A DNA stretch of 64,000 nucleotides from positions 56,999 to 120,998 of the forward strand of contig JANQNG010000016.1 in NCBI GenBank assembly GCA_028279685.1. The letters are read 5' to 3'. The position numbers and the translations under genes are program-made. Of this stretch, positions 39,116 to 48,360 are shown piece by piece; within the stretch, counting starts at the first letter, position 1; each line of letters starts with the position of its first letter. Source of the DNA: Candidatus Nanoarchaeia archaeon. Its GTDB lineage: Archaea; Nanobdellota; Nanobdellia; Woesearchaeales; SKIA01. Under the pieces are notes generated by a model. The model did no database searches, was not told the DNA's origin, and saw only the letters and a program-made list of their open reading frames with translations.

Positions 39116-39640
39116 TTACTTCTTCTTAGCTAATCCATACTTCGTGAGAACTTCTTTATAGCGTTCGAATTCAGCTGACTTCTTGATCTTGCGTAGTTTC
39201 TCAGCAGGCAATTGCTTGATCCATTCAAAAGAAATTTTCAAAACATCTTTAACATCTTCATCAATAACTTCTTGCTCAATCTCAACCTCTTCAACATCTG
39301 CGTCATCTACTTCATACGTGTAATCTTCAAACTCCTCTTTAGGAGGCATGATAACATTAATAATTCTTCTTAATATTGATTCTTTCTTGCGCTCGATTTC
39401 GAGTTCTTCATGATCAAGCTCTTCAAGCTCAGCATAATCATCTGCAATTTCTTGTTTCTTTGGTTTTTCTTTCATAGAACGCTCTATCTCTTCTTTAGAA
39501 ATGTCATCATAGGTCTCTATCTTTTTCTTTTTGATTTTGAAGCTTACTCCAGGGATGATGCTTCTACGCACCCCTCTTTTCTTAGAGATATAGTCTCCGA
39601 GGTCTTTGTTGATATCGTTCTGCTTGCCTATATTGACCAC
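39116..39640 (-). CDS. hypothetical highly charged protein
   Basis: A 174-residue protein with a basic N-terminal segment (KKRGVRRSIIPGVSFKIKKKK), a long acidic middle (EELDHEELEIERKKE, DDADVEEVEIEQEV) and a helical C-terminus (LPAEKLRKIKKSAEFERYKEVLTKYGL). It is probably largely disordered in the middle. No known family. The start is supported by the GTTTATAAAG box about 28 bp upstream (39664-39673). It is divergent from cdc48 across a 348-bp gap. Confidence 0.65.
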   Translation of the reverse strand: MVNIGKQNDINKDLGDYISKKRGVRRSIIPGVSFKIKKKKIETYDDISKEEIERSMKEKPKKQEIADDYAELEELDHEELEIERKKESILRRIINVIMPPKEEFEDYTYEVDDADVEEVEIEQEVIDEDVKDVLKISFEWIKQLPAEKLRKIKKSAEFERYKEVLTKYGLAKKK

Positions 39641-39721
39641 CTGAGAAAAATAGCAGCAGAGAACTTTATAAACTTTTCGGGGATGACGAAAAAGTCATGT
39701 GCAAATAGAGCAATCTCTTTA

Positions 39722-39822
39722 AAGGTGATGCCGCCCAGCGGAGTACTCCTTTAGTAGATCAATTTGCTCTAATTGCTTTGCTTTTCAGATTGTGTATGTG
39801 ACACGTAGCGCAGCATCACCTT
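39722..39822. repeat. dispersed intergenic element, copy 2 (101 bp)
   Basis: Arms AAGGTGATGC and GCATCACCTT are perfect inverted repeats. Box A (CAGCGGAGTACTCC) and box B (ATGTGACACGTAGCG) match copy 1, and the inner hairpin is CAATTTG/CAGATTG. It lies in the gap between the charged-protein gene and cdc48, together with copy 3. The 39641-39988 gap otherwise holds only the two promoters. Confidence 0.72.
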
Positions 39823-39828
39823 ATTGTT

Positions 39829-39936
39829 GATTGACAACACCACGCTCCGTTTCCTTGTTAAATCAGATATTCGATAACGATGTTCACGCATAATAGCAGA
39901 GAAATCAGAATACTCCGCTAGGTGGTGTTGTCAATC
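39829..39936. repeat. dispersed intergenic element, copy 3 (108 bp, reverse orientation)
   Basis: Arms GATTGACAACACCAC and GTGGTGTTGTCAATC are a perfect 15-bp inverted repeat. Read on the minus strand it has box A CTAGCGGAGTATTCT and box B GGAAACGGAGC. It starts 6 bp after copy 2 in the opposite orientation, and ends just upstream of the cdc48 TATA box. Its interior ATTATGCGTGAA...ATCG...ATCGAAT is shared with the copy at 63934. Confidence 0.72.
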
Positions 39937-39988
39937 GCAAAATTTGTTAACCATAAACCATATAAAACCAATTCCAATCCTCTTCATC

Positions 39989-42280
39989 ATGGGAGAAGAT
40001 GTAAAATTAAAGGTTGCAGGAGCAATCCAGGATGATGTCAATAAAGGTATTGTGAGAATTGATTCTACCTATATGCACAAAATAGGTATTCGTGCTGGAG
40101 ATATTATTGAAATCGAAGGATCTCGAAAAACTGTTGGCATTGTAGACCGAGCATATCCTGGCGATATAGGATTGAATATCATCCGCATGGATGGTTTAAT
40201 TCGTAGAAATTCAAAATCAAGCATAGGCGAATACGTTGCCATTCGCAAAGCAGAGGTCAAAGAAGCCAAAAAAGTGGAAATCGCACCCGCAAGAAAAGGT
40301 ATTATGATTAGGGCAAATCCTATCATCTTCAAGCAAGGCTTACTGGGAAGAGCAGTTATCAAAGGAGATGTGCTCTCTTTAGGAGGAACCCGAAGAAGAA
40401 GAACAGCTATGAGTGCCAATCCTTTCTTCAACGACATGGATTTATTCAGCGCATTAAATGAAACAATCAATTTCGGATTAGGAGATTTGAAATTTATTGT
40501 TGTAAAAGCAGATCCCAAAAGTGTTCCTGTAATCATTACAGAAAACACAGAGATCAATTTCAATCCGGAGGCTGTTGACTTTGTCGAAGAAGAGAAACTT
40601 CCTGAATTCACCTATGAAGACATTGGTGGATTGGGTGAAGAGATGCAGAAGATTAGAGAAATGGTCGAACTCCCTCTGAAACATCCTGAGATTTTCGAAC
40701 AATTAGGTATTGATCCTCCAAAAGGAGTCTTGTTACATGGACCTCCCGGAACAGGAAAAACACTATTAGCAAAAGCAGTAGCAAACGAAACACAATCAAA
40801 TTTCATTCTCATTAACGGACCTGAGATCATGTCTAAATACTATGGTCAATCCGAACAAAACTTAAGAAAGAAGTTTGAAGAAGCAGAGAAGAATTCTCCA
40901 TCCATTATATTTATCGACGAAATTGATGCTATTGCATCAAAAAGGGAAGAATCAAGGGGAGAGGTAGAACGAAGAGTAGTTGCACAACTGCTTGCTATTA
41001 TGGACGGCCTTAAGTCAAGAGGTAAGGTCGTCGTGATAGCAGCAACAAATATCCCTAATCAGCTTGATCCTGCATTGAGACGACCAGGAAGATTTGACCG
41101 TGAAATTGAGATCGGTGTTCCTGATGAAAAAGGAAGACTCAATATTATGAAAATTCATACGAGAAACATGCCTATGACGAAAGATGTCGATCTAAAGAAA
41201 ATTGCAGAGATCACCCATGGCTTTGTCGGAGCAGATTTATCATCACTAGCTAAAGAGGCTGCCATGATCGTACTAAGACGTGTTCTACCCGATTTGAATC
41301 TGGATGAGGAAGAACCAGAAGCATTGCCGCAAGAGGTACTTGAAAAACTGCAAATCACACAAACAGATTTCATTGATGCATTGAAGGTTGTCAAACCATC
41401 AGCATTAAGAGAGGTTCTTATTGAAATTCCTAATATTAATTGGACAGATATTGGTGGTCTGGAAGGTGTGAAACAAGAACTGATAGAAACTGTTGAGTGG
41501 CCTTTGAAAAACAAGCAAGCATTCAAAGCATTGGGAGTTAAACCCCCTAAAGGCGTATTGCTCTATGGTCCTCCTGGAACAGGAAAAACATTGTTAGCTA
41601 AAGCAGTCGCGAATGAAACAAAAGCAAATTTCATATCTGTAAAAGGGCCTGAGCTATTGAGTAAGTGGGTTGGCGAATCTGAAAAAGCTGTTCGTAAGAT
41701 TTTTGAAAAAGCCAGACAGACTGCTCCTACAATTATCTTCTTTGATGAGTTTGATTCATTGGCTCCTGTTAGAGGCTTGAGCAATGATAGTCATGCAACA
41801 GAGAGAGTAGTTAATCAATTATTAACTGAAATTGACGGATTGCAATCATTAAATGATATTGTTATTATTGGCGCAACAAATAGACCAGATATTATTGACC
41901 CTGCATTATTGAGACCTGGACGGTTTGATAGAATTATTTTAACTCCTGCTCCTGATGGAAAATCGAGAAAGAAAATCTTTGAGATACATACAAAGACTAT
42001 GCCTTTAGCGAAAGATGTTTCTTTTGATGAATTAGTAAAAATCACAAGCGGTTATGCTGGTGCAGATATAGAAGCTGTCTGTAAAGAAGCAGCTATTTTT
42101 GCATTGAGAGAAGATATTAAAGCGAAAGAAGTAAAGCTCAAGTACTTCGAGGAAGCTCTGAAAAAAGTAAGGCCTTCTGTTACTCCTGATGTTGAGAAGA
42201 ACTACGAAGAACTCCAAGATAAGTTCAGAAGCGCCCAAGGACGTCAGATGGAAAATGGCAAACCAAGTTATTATGGTTGA
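39989..42280 (+). CDS. cdc48: Cdc48/VCP-type AAA+ ATPase
   Basis: Hexameric unfoldase that feeds substrates to the proteasome and remodels complexes. I use the ATG at 39989 (763 residues) because CATATAAAACC lies about 26 bp upstream and family members start MGEDVKLKV; the tracked start adds 15 unlikely residues. The N domain covers about 1-180. D1 has [17 protein letters not shown] and [11 protein letters not shown]2 has the same Walker A and [10 protein letters not shown]. The C-terminus ends SYYG, an HbYX motif for docking on the 20S proteasome. Both ATPase sites appear active. Confidence 0.97.
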   Translation: MGEDVKLKVAGAIQDDVNKGIVRIDSTYMHKIGIRAGDIIEIEGSRKTVGIVDRAYPGDIGLNIIRMDGLIRRNSKSSIGEYVAIRKAEVKEAKKVEIAPARKGIMIRANPIIFKQGLLGRAVIKGDVLSLGGTRRRRTAMSANPFFNDMDLFSALNETINFGLGDLKFIVVKADPKSVPVIITENTEINFNPEAVDFVEEEKLPEFTYEDIGGLGEEMQKIREMVELPLKHPEIFEQLGIDPPKGVLLHGPPGTGKTLLAKAVANETQSNFILINGPEIMSKYYGQSEQNLRKKFEEAEKNSPSIIFIDEIDAIASKREESRGEVERRVVAQLLAIMDGLKSRGKVVVIAATNIPNQLDPALRRPGRFDREIEIGVPDEKGRLNIMKIHTRNMPMTKDVDLKKIAEITHGFVGADLSSLAKEAAMIVLRRVLPDLNLDEEEPEALPQEVLEKLQITQTDFIDALKVVKPSALREVLIEIPNINWTDIGGLEGVKQELIETVEWPLKNKQAFKALGVKPPKGVLLYGPPGTGKTLLAKAVANETKANFISVKGPELLSKWVGESEKAVRKIFEKARQTAPTIIFFDEFDSLAPVRGLSNDSHATERVVNQLLTEIDGLQSLNDIVIIGATNRPDIIDPALLRPGRFDRIILTPAPDGKSRKKIFEIHTKTMPLAKDVSFDELVKITSGYAGADIEAVCKEAAIFALREDIKAKEVKLKYFEEALKKVRPSVTPDVEKNYEELQDKFRSAQGRQMENGKPSYYG

Positions 42281-42732
42281 TTACTTTCTACAGGAACATA
42301 CTCAGGTAAGCTTTCTTTCCAGTCAAAGTAATCACTATCAATAGTTCTTTCTAAATTATAGAGACTATCTAAGATAGGTTCTATTTCTTTATACGCTAAT
42401 GCAATATCTTCGAAGGCAGATATCACTCTTTTATCTATAGGAGTGATAAACTGACGTGCCGTTGGATGATGTGCTAGTTTTGGATTGTATAATTGAATAG
42501 GTTTTGCTTCTCTATGCCTTCTTTGCCAATACACATATTTAACCCCATATTCTCCTGAGATAATATGAGCACCTACAAAGCAGTTGTAATCTTCTTTTTT
42601 CTCAGGAACAAACTCAACTGTTTCATATTCAGGTTCTTCATAGGTAATAATCATAGCAACTAATGTCGCAAAAAGCAATGGTAGTGAAGCTTTGAGAGCA
42701 ATATCTTTTATCCGTTCTATTTTTTCATTCAT
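42271..42732 (-). CDS. small membrane-anchored protein of unknown function
   Basis: A 153-residue protein with a basic start ([16 protein letters not shown]), one membrane helix ([15 protein letters not shown]) and an outside domain of about 115 residues containing a single Cys. No family recognised. It overlaps the end of cdc48 by 10 bp in convergent orientation. Confidence 0.65.
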   Translation of the reverse strand: MNEKIERIKDIALKASLPLLFATLVAMIITYEEPEYETVEFVPEKKEDYNCFVGAHIISGEYGVKYVYWQRRHREAKPIQLYNPKLAHHPTARQFITPIDKRVISAFEDIALAYKEIEPILDSLYNLERTIDSDYFDWKESLPEYVPVESNQP

Positions 42733-42851
42733 TATTCTAACCTCTTTGTTTCTATAACCTTAGAAAAGCATATGACCTATATTAATATTATTTACCCCTT
42801 TTGGAGGTATAAATTAGAAAAATATTTAAGGACCAATGCATTCTCTAATAT

Positions 42852-43589
42852 ATGGAGATATTCAAGGAATTAGGGTTTACAGAGCGTGAAATCAAGGTTT
42901 ACGTGGCTTTACTAGAGCTAGGATCCACCACTGTAGGTCCTATTGCTTACAAAACCAAGCTCCAGCATGCTAAAGTCTATGACACATTGAACAAACTCAT
43001 AGACAAAGGATTAGCCAATTTTATCGTGGTATCAAAGACAAAACATTTCGAAGCAGCAGATCCTAAATCAATATTGAATTTAATTGAAGATAGAAAACGC
43101 AGATTCAAAGAAGTGCTTGAAGATCTAAAGATGAAGCAAAAATATTCCAATTCAAAGCAAATAGCCATAGTTCATGAAGGATTCAAAGCTTTCAAAGCTT
43201 TGTTTAATAGAATCGCAGATGAATTATCAAAAGGGAATTCTTATTGGGCATTTGCATTCAAAGAAGAATATTATACTCCAGCAGCAGCATTGTTTCTGCA
43301 AACATTTCATAAAAAACTCGAGGATAAAAACATTGATGATAGATTGTTGGGTAATATTGTTGTAAAGAAAAAAATAAATGAAACATTTTATCTAAATAAA
43401 AACATAAAAATAAAATTTACAAATAATGAAACTCCTCTAGGAGTCATTATTATCAAAGGCAAAGTGATAAATTTAATTTGGGGCGACAGACCGACAGCAA
43501 TAGAAATTACATCAGATCAAATATGTGAACAATACAGAAAATTCTTTCTGGAACTCTGGAAAAAAGCCAAATCTTCGTATTATGGTTGA
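42852..43589 (+). CDS. TrmB-family transcriptional regulator
   Basis: A 245-residue TrmB-type regulator. The winged helix is LGFTEREIKVYVALLELGSTTVGPIAYKTKLQHAKVYDTLNKLIDKGLA, followed by a coiled coil and a C-terminal effector domain. TrmB proteins in other archaea control sugar uptake and central carbon genes. The C-terminal four residues SYYG are identical to those of Cdc48 encoded just upstream, and the DNA around both stops shares TATTATGGTTGATTA. Promoter TTTAAGG lies about 26 bp upstream. Confidence 0.88.
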   Translation: MEIFKELGFTEREIKVYVALLELGSTTVGPIAYKTKLQHAKVYDTLNKLIDKGLANFIVVSKTKHFEAADPKSILNLIEDRKRRFKEVLEDLKMKQKYSNSKQIAIVHEGFKAFKALFNRIADELSKGNSYWAFAFKEEYYTPAAALFLQTFHKKLEDKNIDDRLLGNIVVKKKINETFYLNKNIKIKFTNNETPLGVIIIKGKVINLIWGDRPTAIEITSDQICEQYRKFFLELWKKAKSSYYG

Positions 43590-44018
43590 TTATATTTTTA
43601 ATTTAATTTTTTCGCCATATATTTTTTGAAATCTTTCCATTTTATCTATATCTTGACGGTAAGGTGTTCCGTACATCAACACTTTCTTTTTTGGATTAAA
43701 ATAGAATCGGCAACTGTTACTGCCATCGAAGAAACCCCAGACAATACTTTTATCTTGAGGATTTTCAAATCCATCAAAAATATGCTTACAAAAATGAGAC
43801 ATTAATTGCTCAGGGCTCATTCTACCATAATCAAATTCAAGCGCCGCTTTACATCTATTCGCACTAAAATAAGAGCTTAAATGGTTGTTTTTATTCGGAT
43901 CTACATCCGGAAAGAAAGACATAATCAAATCACGCATACCTTCAATAAAAAGTTTAGGATCTTTCTGCTTTATTCCAATTGATATTTTATCAATGATTTC
44001 ATCTTCGGACAAAAACAT
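43590..44018 (-). CDS. hypothetical protein
   Basis: A 142-residue soluble protein, predicted alpha/beta, with a short segment CRFYFNPKKKVLMYG near the C-terminus. No family recognised. Its stop directly abuts the TrmB stop, so the two genes are convergent with no spacer. No signal peptide. Confidence 0.62.
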   Translation of the reverse strand: MFLSEDEIIDKISIGIKQKDPKLFIEGMRDLIMSFFPDVDPNKNNHLSSYFSANRCKAALEFDYGRMSPEQLMSHFCKHIFDGFENPQDKSIVWGFFDGSNSCRFYFNPKKKVLMYGTPYRQDIDKMERFQKIYGEKIKLKI

Positions 44019-44172
44019 AACTCATTCTTTGTTTGAGGCTATAAAAATGTTCCGAATACAATTTACTTGAAAATGATATCACGATTTAATCCAGAACATC
44101 TTCAAAGCAAGCAAAATAACCATACAAAAAACATAAAAAGCCCTGCAATTCTAACATTTAAGAGGTGTGTAT

Positions 44173-44451
44173 GTGGTCGATCATGTTGTTACAACAAAAG
44201 CTCGTAATCTGAAAGAGAAGAATATCCATTATCAGTTTAGGGGCGAACACGCCACAGAAATAGTCCAGCAGCTAAAGCATTTTATGATTATGCTGGATGA
44301 ATGGAAACGAGATATAGAAAATCTATTTACAGAGATAGGAATGCGTATGCCTGATAGAAGCCAACGATATGAAGAAGAAGAAAATGACGAGGGTTACCAA
44401 GACAAGAATTATCGTCATGATGTTGATCATTATTTTGACTCTGAAATCTAA
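44173..44451 (+). CDS. small hypothetical protein
   Basis: The track starts at a GTG (44167) that is itself part of the ribosome binding site AGAGGTG (44161-44167). I therefore use the next in-frame GTG at 44173, giving 92 residues (MVDHVVTTKARNLKEKN...). The protein is helical with an acidic, Asp/Glu/His-rich tail (EEEENDEGYQDKNYRHD). No family recognised. Confidence 0.55.
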   Translation: MVDHVVTTKARNLKEKNIHYQFRGEHATEIVQQLKHFMIMLDEWKRDIENLFTEIGMRMPDRSQRYEEEENDEGYQDKNYRHDVDHYFDSEI

Positions 44452-44610
44452 AATATGTTCATCTTTTTGTATGCTCAAATTGAAGAAAAAAAAAGAAGTT
44501 TCGAGAGCTACGCTGGGTGAGAGGCGTTACTATTACTCTCTTTCTGCGGCTGAGACGCAGCTCCCAAAACCCCTCCACTTTCAGCTAGTGCTGAACATGA
44601 GATTTGTCCC

Positions 44611-44823
44611 TTAAAATATTGAGACATTTTTTGTCTTGTACGCTGCGATAACGCCTGCTGCGAAGAGGGATATTCCCCCTATCGCAAAGAGGGACGCGGT
44701 GGTCAATAATGTTGAAGCACCTAACGTCATCTTCGACACAACAAGCAGGCCGTTAGCCACGAGCAGCAATAGGAAGACTTCCTTATAGTGCTCGATCACT
44801 CCATCTACTTTCTTTGAAAACAT
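44611..44823 (-). CDS. small two-helix membrane protein
   Basis: A 70-residue protein: helix 1 EVFLLLLVANGLLVVSKMTLG, helix 2 SLFAIGGISLFAAGVIAAYK. The base composition of the coding DNA is GC-richer than its surroundings. No known family. The region to its left (44452-44610) is noncoding, with one hairpin CTGCG/CGCAG. Confidence 0.6.
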   Translation of the reverse strand: MFSKKVDGVIEHYKEVFLLLLVANGLLVVSKMTLGASTLLTTASLFAIGGISLFAAGVIAAYKTKNVSIF

Positions 44824-44943
44824 TTTTTTTTACACCTTCAGGATATTTTTTGATCCATTCCTTTATATACTTTTCTATTTTTTCGGGATAACCGAAAAAA
44901 CGAATAACAGAAGGTTTAAAAAGGCCCTATCCCTTATAAACTC

Positions 44944-45576
44944 ATGGCTCGTAGTTATAACCCCTTACATCCTAATAAAAAGAATAACATACTCGTAGCC
45001 TCTTTCAAGGTCGAATACGAGAACGTCTTCCATTTCAAGAATCTCTACAAAAAGTTAGTTGAATTCCTCTCTCTTTCTGAAGGGTTTGAAGATATCGAAG
45101 CAGGAGGAGGCTCAAAAGACAAATGGGAATACTTCTACAAAGAAGCTGAAACAGCACCAGGATTCACCGATCATTTCATGTGGTGGCGATGTGAACAGAA
45201 AAAAAACGAATATTTCAAATACGTCATCAGAACTAATTTTCGTTCGATACGCATGGGTAAAACCGAAGTAATGCACCAAGGAAAAAAATATAAAACCTAT
45301 TCAGGGGATGTCATCATTTTTATCGATGCTTATCTTGTGCTAGATTACAAACAACATTTCAGCTCAAGCGGTTTCATGAAGTTTTTTGATACCGCATTCA
45401 AAAATAGAATCTACAAAGGAAAAATTGACGAATTCAAAGAAGATCTATATCGAATGGCTTATCGTTATCAGAATGAAATCAAGCAATATCTTGAATTGAA
45501 TGTCCCCTATGATCTGCCTCCTTCCACAAATTATCCGAAAAAAGGAATTGGAGACGGTTATCACGCAGCACAGTAA
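44944..45576 (+). CDS. conserved-looking hypothetical protein
   Basis: A 210-residue soluble protein. Notable are the aromatic-rich FMWWRCEQKKNEYFKYVIR, strands VIIFIDAYLVLDYKQHF, and an ordered helical C-terminus (FKEDLYRMAYRYQNEIKQYLEL). The pattern suggests a compact alpha+beta domain seen in several uncultivated archaea, but I cannot name it. Promoter TTTAAAAAGG lies about 28 bp upstream. It overlaps the convergent Nudix gene by 16 bp. Confidence 0.65.
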   Translation: MARSYNPLHPNKKNNILVASFKVEYENVFHFKNLYKKLVEFLSLSEGFEDIEAGGGSKDKWEYFYKEAETAPGFTDHFMWWRCEQKKNEYFKYVIRTNFRSIRMGKTEVMHQGKKYKTYSGDVIIFIDAYLVLDYKQHFSSSGFMKFFDTAFKNRIYKGKIDEFKEDLYRMAYRYQNEIKQYLELNVPYDLPPSTNYPKKGIGDGYHAAQ

Positions 45577-46220
45577 GCAATAAATGCTTTAATAGCTTTC
45601 TTAGAAAACACTCCTGCGACCATACTGATTGCTGTCTTTGGAGGGAAAAATCCCATTTCACTAACTTCTTCATTGGGCACAGTACTTTTTCCTCCTGTTA
45701 TCGTACACAAGTAATTTACATTAATCATAAAATAGCCTGATCCTTCTTTGAAGGTATTTTTATGAACGCAAAGAATTTGTTCTGCTTGTGCTATGTATCC
45801 TGTTTCTTCAAATATTTCTCGTTCAATAGCCTTTTTAGGATGCTCATCCCAATCAATAAATCCTCCGGGAATACTCCACTTTCCTTCGAGAAGACCTCTC
45901 TTGTTCTTCACGAGAAGAACATGTCCTGCTTTATTCACTACAATTGCATTCGATACAGGCCTGCAATAGGAATAATTGATTGCTTGTCTGACAAAGAGAG
46001 AACACTTTTCTGAACTAGCAGCTTCATCTTTGCACATCCAGGTATTAGGAAACTTATCCAAAACAGGCCTGCAAAACTGTATCTCTTTATTTTGCACTTG
46101 AATAAAGTCTCCTAGCATCTTAAATTCAAATGGAATCTCTTTTTTTGATGAGGGAAACTCCAATATTCCTTCCTGCTCAACGAGAAACACTCTTCCTTCA
46201 TATTCAATATAGTAATACAT
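45561..46220 (-). CDS. Nudix hydrolase with N-terminal extension
   Basis: A 219-residue protein with a C-terminal Nudix domain. The box is GGFIDWDEHPKKAIEREIFEETGY, preceded by the strand SNAIVVNKAGHVLLVKNKRG and the WSIP segment. The N-terminal 90 residues contain four cysteines (FCRPVL...MCKDEAASSEKC...YCRP), perhaps a zinc site analogous to NudC-type NADH pyrophosphatases, though the spacing is not canonical. Substrate unknown. Confidence 0.85.
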   Translation of the reverse strand: MYYYIEYEGRVFLVEQEGILEFPSSKKEIPFEFKMLGDFIQVQNKEIQFCRPVLDKFPNTWMCKDEAASSEKCSLFVRQAINYSYCRPVSNAIVVNKAGHVLLVKNKRGLLEGKWSIPGGFIDWDEHPKKAIEREIFEETGYIAQAEQILCVHKNTFKEGSGYFMINVNYLCTITGGKSTVPNEEVSEMGFFPPKTAISMVAGVFSKKAIKAFIAYCAA

Positions 46221-46254
46221 ACATTAGCTAGTCAACTCCAATTTATTAAATTAT

Positions 46255-46360
46255 AGTATTGGAGATTAATAATTATACAGAAAAATAATCCAATACTGTA
46301 ATTCAAAGGACGTATGAGCTGTCTGAAAAAACTGATTTGTCTATTTATTTGCGTCCTTTG
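46255..46360. repeat. two consecutive inverted repeats upstream of the Kef-type antiporter gene
   Basis: AGTATTGGA (46255) pairs with TCCAATACT (46289), and CAAAGGACG (46304) pairs with CGTCCTTTG (46352). Each is a perfect 9-bp arm. Neither contains the box A or box B sequences of the dispersed elements. They sit between the Nudix promoter and the antiporter TATA box (46373-46386), so a regulatory role is possible. Confidence 0.55.
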
Positions 46361-46417
46361 TTATTACTGATAAACTTTATAAAAATAGATTACTGGATTC
46401 TTTGAAAGAGGTGTTAT

Positions 46418-48115
46418 ATGACAGCAATGCTCACTGAAGGGATTTTCTTTCAAATAGGGATTATTATCATTCTGGCTACATTAGGAGGTTATATTGCTAG
46501 ACTGCTCAAACAGCCTTTGATCCCTTCCTATATTGTCATGGGCATTATCATAGGCCCTGTGCTTCATATGATCACCGACGCTTCTGTTATACAAACCTTG
46601 GCAGAGATAGGCATTTCTTTCCTTCTTTTCACTGTTGGGCTAGAATTAGACATTAACAAATTGAAAGACGTCGGCTCAGTAGCAAGCATAGGAGGGCTTG
46701 CCTCAATGGTGCTCTCTTTTGCTTTAGGTTATCTCATAGCCATATTTCTAGGATTTTCTGTTATGGTTGCTTTATACATAGGTATTATTATGATGTTTTC
46801 TTCAACTATGGTAGTTATTAAAATATTATCAGACAAAAATGAACTTGATACGCTTCACGGTAAAATAAGCATAGGAATGTTACTTATGCAAGACGTTGTA
46901 GCTATCCTTGTTATCACCATTCTCGCATCAGTGAATGATTTTGCGCCAAGTATCCTTGCCTTTACCCTGGCGCAAGGCATAGGTTTCATGATACTTGCTT
47001 ATTTCCTTGCGAGATATGTTTTCCCTGAAATATTCAAGTTTGCAGCAAAAAACCAAGAATTATTATTTTTGCTCGGTATAGCAGTATGTTTTGCATTTGC
47101 GATACTTGCAAATTTAATAGGTTTTTCTATTGCTATCGGATCATTCATTGCAGGAGTAGCACTTGGAAGCCTTCCTTATAATGTTGAGATTTCCTCGAAA
47201 ACAAAAACACTGAAGGACTTCTTTGGCGTTCTGTTTTTTGCAGCAATAGGACTCGAGCTAGGATTGACAGATCTCCACGCACTGATTCTTCCTGCAATTA
47301 TTTTCCTCCTCTTCGTTCTCCTTATCAAACCATTCCTTAACTACATCATCTGTATCATATTTGGTTACACGAAAAGAACATCTTATATTACGGCAATAAG
47401 TCTGGCACAAGTAAGCGAATTTTCACTTATTATTGTTGCTCAAGGACTTCTTTTAAGCCACGTCGACAATAAGGTCTTTTCATTTACAGTATTGCTTGCA
47501 CTCATCACTATAGCATCGACCTCCTACGTTTTGAAATATGAAAATTTTCTTTATCGAAAGTTGCACAAATTCCTTGGTGCTTTTGACCATCTCAGCATTG
47601 CAACACAGGAGCTGCACTTCCTCGAGGAGAAAAAAGCACATCACCATATTTTAATAGGTTATAACAGAATGGGTTACAGCATATTGAAATCATTAGATAA
47701 ACTGAAAAAAGATTTCGTGATCATTGACTACAATCCTAACATCATAAAGAAGCTCATAGAACAAAAGATCCCTTGTATTTATGGAGATATCGGTGATCTT
47801 GAGCTGCTTGATCATCTTAAATTAAAAGAAGCAAAAGCCATTATTTCAACAACACCAGAAGTACAATCAAATAAGCTCCTCATTAAGAAAATCAAAGAAA
47901 AGCATGGTCATGCAGTTATTATCGTTACTGCAATGCAAGTCGAGGAAGCGTTAGAACTTTACGATGAAGGCGCAGATTACGTTATTGTGCCTCATCTTTT
48001 AGGAGGTCAGCACGCCTCTATTATTCTTGAAGATGTTGCAGAAGATTTCGGAAAACTCTTAAAGCATAAGGAAACCCACATCAAAGAGCTGCATAGCAGA
48101 CACCATTATCACTAA
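46418..48115 (+). CDS. Kef-type K+/H+ (CPA2) antiporter with RCK/TrkA-N domain
   Basis: A 565-residue membrane protein: about twelve helices of the monovalent cation:proton antiporter-2 fold (PLIPSYIVMGIIIGPVLH, FLLFTVGLELD, SSTMVVIKIL, GKISIGMLLMQDVVAI), then a cytosolic NAD-binding TrkA-N domain from about 415 (HILIGYNRMGYSILKSL, IYGDIGDLELLDHL). It exports K+ or Na+ under nucleotide control. A short leader carries a GAGGTG ribosome binding site 6 bp before the ATG. The CRM-domain gene follows after 1 bp. Confidence 0.92.
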   Translation: MTAMLTEGIFFQIGIIIILATLGGYIARLLKQPLIPSYIVMGIIIGPVLHMITDASVIQTLAEIGISFLLFTVGLELDINKLKDVGSVASIGGLASMVLSFALGYLIAIFLGFSVMVALYIGIIMMFSSTMVVIKILSDKNELDTLHGKISIGMLLMQDVVAILVITILASVNDFAPSILAFTLAQGIGFMILAYFLARYVFPEIFKFAAKNQELLFLLGIAVCFAFAILANLIGFSIAIGSFIAGVALGSLPYNVEISSKTKTLKDFFGVLFFAAIGLELGLTDLHALILPAIIFLLFVLLIKPFLNYIICIIFGYTKRTSYITAISLAQVSEFSLIIVAQGLLLSHVDNKVFSFTVLLALITIASTSYVLKYENFLYRKLHKFLGAFDHLSIATQELHFLEEKKAHHHILIGYNRMGYSILKSLDKLKKDFVIIDYNPNIIKKLIEQKIPCIYGDIGDLELLDHLKLKEAKAIISTTPEVQSNKLLIKKIKEKHGHAVIIVTAMQVEEALELYDEGADYVIVPHLLGGQHASIILEDVAEDFGKLLKHKETHIKELHSRHHYH

Positions 48116-48116
48116 A

Positions 48117-48359
48117 ATGAAAGTTGACGAATCTGTACTAAGAAGCCCTCCTACTATAACTATAGGCAAAGAAGGCATCACAGAAAAAATAGTTAGAGAA
48201 ATCAAGATCCAAATCAAAAAGAAAAAACAACTAAAAGTCAAGTTTCTGAAAAGTGCTTTTGAAACAACTGATAAGAAGACATCATTTGAGCTACTTGCTG
48301 ATTGGAGCGGAACTACCATACTTAAAAAAGTAGGCTTTGTTGTTGTATTAGGAAAATAA
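48117..48359 (+). CDS. YhbY/CRM-domain RNA-binding protein
   Basis: An 80-residue protein that reads as a single CRS1-YhbY domain: PTITIGKEGITEKIVREIKIQIKKKKQLKVK, then TTILKKVGFVVVLGK. The GKEG loop corresponds to the GxxG RNA-contact motif. YhbY proteins bind pre-50S ribosomal particles in bacteria, and CRM domains act in group II intron splicing in plants. It starts 1 bp after the antiporter stop, so it may be transcribed as the second gene of that unit. Confidence 0.85.
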   Translation: MKVDESVLRSPPTITIGKEGITEKIVREIKIQIKKKKQLKVKFLKSAFETTDKKTSFELLADWSGTTILKKVGFVVVLGK

Positions 48360-48360
48360 A

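Noticed and set aside
40069-42045. Several long minus-strand ORFs opposite cdc48 (for example 40069-40611 and 41155-41526).
   Set aside because: They are reading-frame shadows of the strongly coding plus strand; their sequences show no domain and no promoter.
44501-44520. GAGAGCTACGCTGGG resembles the reverse of box A of the dispersed element.
   Set aside because: Neither a complementary arm nor box B is found at the expected distance; at best a very decayed half-copy.
44369-44614. 81-residue plus-strand ORF (MKKKKMTRVTKTRIIVMM...).
   Set aside because: It overlaps the acidic tail of 44173-44451 in another frame, and lacks a promoter or ribosome binding site of its own.
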